From Gloeophyllum trabeum ATCC 11539 (Eukaryota; Basidiomycota; Agaricomycetes; Gloeophyllales; Gloeophyllaceae): a DNA stretch of 64,000 bases. Below, piece by piece: positions 59,026 through 64,000 of the stretch (the first letter of the stretch is position 1; each line of letters opens with the position of its first letter). The DNA is taken from the NCBI RefSeq assembly GCF_000344685.1, contig NW_006920420.1, forward strand, positions 1,106,789-1,170,788. Reading direction: 5' to 3'. Both the position numbers and the translations under genes were made by a program. The notes under the pieces were generated by a model. It worked only from the letters and a program-made list of their open reading frames with translations. It had not been told where the DNA came from and made no database searches.

Positions 59026-59212
59026 CAGGATCCAAGATCATCAGGCGTTAATGCGAGAGTTTGGGAGAAGTTTGGGCTTCAAGGGGACAGATCGTCACCG
59101 GCCCGGTTCGAGCCGGTGCCACCGTATTCCTACACAGGATGGTACAGAGTGTAAAGCACAAATATGCGCTGCGAAAAGCGGTCGCGATCCCTAAGAAATC
59201 ACTCCGGGGCCA

Positions 59213-62500
<3,288 letters not shown>

Positions 62501-63002
62501 GTCGACTGCGAATTGTTCGTGATTGTGGGTACGCGCGGATAGCGACACGCTAAAGGGGTCGCACAGGGAGAGGGGGGAAAAGAGGTTGTCTTCAACGTGT
62601 TAGCATGTCCCTACGCCACTCCGCCACCGCCTTCCAAGAGCACTACAACAACAATAACTTTCAGATTGGCATCAGAATCGAGACTGAAACAGATAAGCGC
62701 CCGCAACGCCACACGCGTCACGTGTTAACCGACAGCGTGTATCGGGCGCGACTTGCCACTTTGGTAACACTTGCTTTGTGTCGGTGGCGATCACTGATGT
62801 GGGAGGGTGAACACAAAGAACTTGTTTTGCATCCCTACTCTCGCGATCTCGCATACCTGTTTGCCGTCTCCAGTCCAGAGGTAGTTATTTTGTCAGTCTA
62901 AGCTCGTCTGGAGAAAAGGACATCAATCTCCTGAAGAAATCATGACAGTACGCTCATGTGGCTTGCAAGAGCTTCAATGAATACATCTGACTTTCATCTC
63001 AG
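62501..63002. other. Divergent region between ssl2 and F-box-like gene
   Basis: About 500 bp, with the ssl2 promoter and possibly the missing 5' exon of the downstream gene. A plus-strand frame at 62605-62901 exists but resembles nothing known. Confidence 0.45.
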
Positions 63003-64000
63003 AAATCTTCCGTATCGCCTCTCAACCGCATCAATCCCTTCGCCTTGAACGCAGATGTCGTCTATATGATCCTTTCGTTTCTCCCAGATTTCGAATCGCT
63101 GCAGTCGGCACGAAACAGCGGTAAATTCATCCGTGATGTCGTGGATACCCAGTGGAAGTCGATCTCGCGCGCTGTGGGGACGAACGTAGTAGGGTCCGCC
63201 TTTCCACACTGCGTGAGGGTTGTTAAGTACAAATACGCCGAACGGAGAAAGTGCGTCTGGGAGGAGTTCACGGATCCATATACCCCGCCAGACATGACCT
63301 TATCCTGGGAGGAAGCATGGGAGATATCTGACAGAGCGGAAGTGGCTTTAAGATTAGAGGATATCTACAGCTGGAGGTAAGCAAGATGCCCAGGTCTCTA
63401 GACAGGACAGTAATCACCCAGCGATGAAAGGTATAAGGATAGAAAGTCAACCCAATCCCGTCTGAGTGAAGTAGAGTCTCACCGTTTCAACCGCGCGTTG
63501 TATCGCATGTGGTTACTCGCAATTGCATATGGCATAGGCGATCCTGAGCCGGAATCAACTTGCTTGTGCTTCACTTTCTTTAATGGCACGCCCACCACAC
63601 ATCTGCGAGAACTTCGGGAGGTATCGTCTTTTGTAGGTGACGTGGCCGTATGGACGGCTAGGATCTCCAAGTCGATCGTGAGTAGTGAGTGATTTTCTCA
63701 ATACCTCCGGATGATGTCTCACCTGAGACAGTTGACTGGGGCGAATTCGCGACATTCATCGGGCCGGATGTAGTACTCGAATGCTTCGAGAGACTCTCGG
63801 TGGACGACATGGCGGCTTGCTGCGAGAGCGGCCGTTACTTCGGATTTCTGTCCGACCCACTAGATAGATGGATTGCAAGGCGTCTCCAAGGCTCCACCGC
63901 GTCGAGTCACGTTTCGCTCCAGTCACGTTCCGTAATCCTGGATGCGATTGCGGTCGAAAACGATAAATGTACCCTTCCGTCGACTACGGATGATATGACT
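63003..64000 (+). CDS. F-box-like protein, runs off the window
   Basis: Exons 63003-63376, 63431-63677 and 63728->64000. The first visible exon follows CATCTCAG at 62995-63002 and has no ATG before its F-box-like start (NRINPFALNADVVYMILSFL, then FESLQSARNSGKFIRDVVDT), so a 5' exon is missing. The later part includes FTDPYTPPDMTLSWEEAWEI, HRFNRALYRMWLLAIAYGIG and DWGEFATFIGPDVVLECFER. Both introns keep phase. This is one of the expanded Agaricomycete F-box-like families; the target is unknown. Confidence 0.7.

Overview
The window is nuclear DNA from a filamentous basidiomycete, most likely an Agaricomycete of the wood-decay (polypore) type. The evidence is the very many short GT-AG introns (about 45-80 bp), FunK1-type kinases, APH-fold kinase families, F-box-like families and basidiomycete-style housekeeping genes. 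No bacterial or organellar signal is seen. Exon boundaries were worked out by hand from splice motifs, reading phase and family similarity; phases close without error for every gene given with an exon list.

Layout. 0-3 kb: a PIF/Harbinger transposon with its Myb/SANT-like protein and an intact DDE transposase, convergent. 4.3-7.6 kb: a decayed copy of the DEAH helicase PRP43, truncated at its 3' end by a roughly 1.1 kb element with degenerate inverted-repeat ends. 8.2-12.3 kb: a J-domain protein and an MFS drug-type transporter. 12.86-13.30 kb: a TA-flanked MITE full of TATGGGTT repeats. 13.3-16.3 kb: gene-poor, with diverged repeats. 16.4-21 kb: an APH pseudogene, a Dap1/MAPR haem protein and a secreted BNR-4 protein.

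21.4-36.7 kb: a large, old inverted duplication. Each arm carries a FunK1 kinase, a shared downstream stretch and copies of a coiled-coil gene. The arms enclose a hypothetical zinc-finger-like gene and the transcription repressor subunit NC2-alpha. 37-48 kb: an aldo-keto reductase pseudogene, GINS subunit Sld5, an intron-containing tRNA-Gly(GCC), maleylacetate reductase, an APH kinase, a working aldo-keto reductase, a UCH37-type deubiquitinase and beta-tubulin. 49-64 kb: F-box-like genes, a P450, a second APH-type kinase, an ornithine cyclodeaminase-like protein, TFIIH helicase XPB/Ssl2, and an F-box-like gene running off the right edge.

Conserved single-copy genes (SLD5, beta-tubulin, XPB, NC2-alpha, UCH37) sit among expanding, decaying families (FunK1, APH, AKR, F-box, coiled-coil) and small DNA transposons. 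No operon-like pathway cluster is evident. Maleylacetate reductase, the P450, the MFS transporter and the AKR fit a fungus that handles lignin-derived aromatics, but they are scattered, not clustered.
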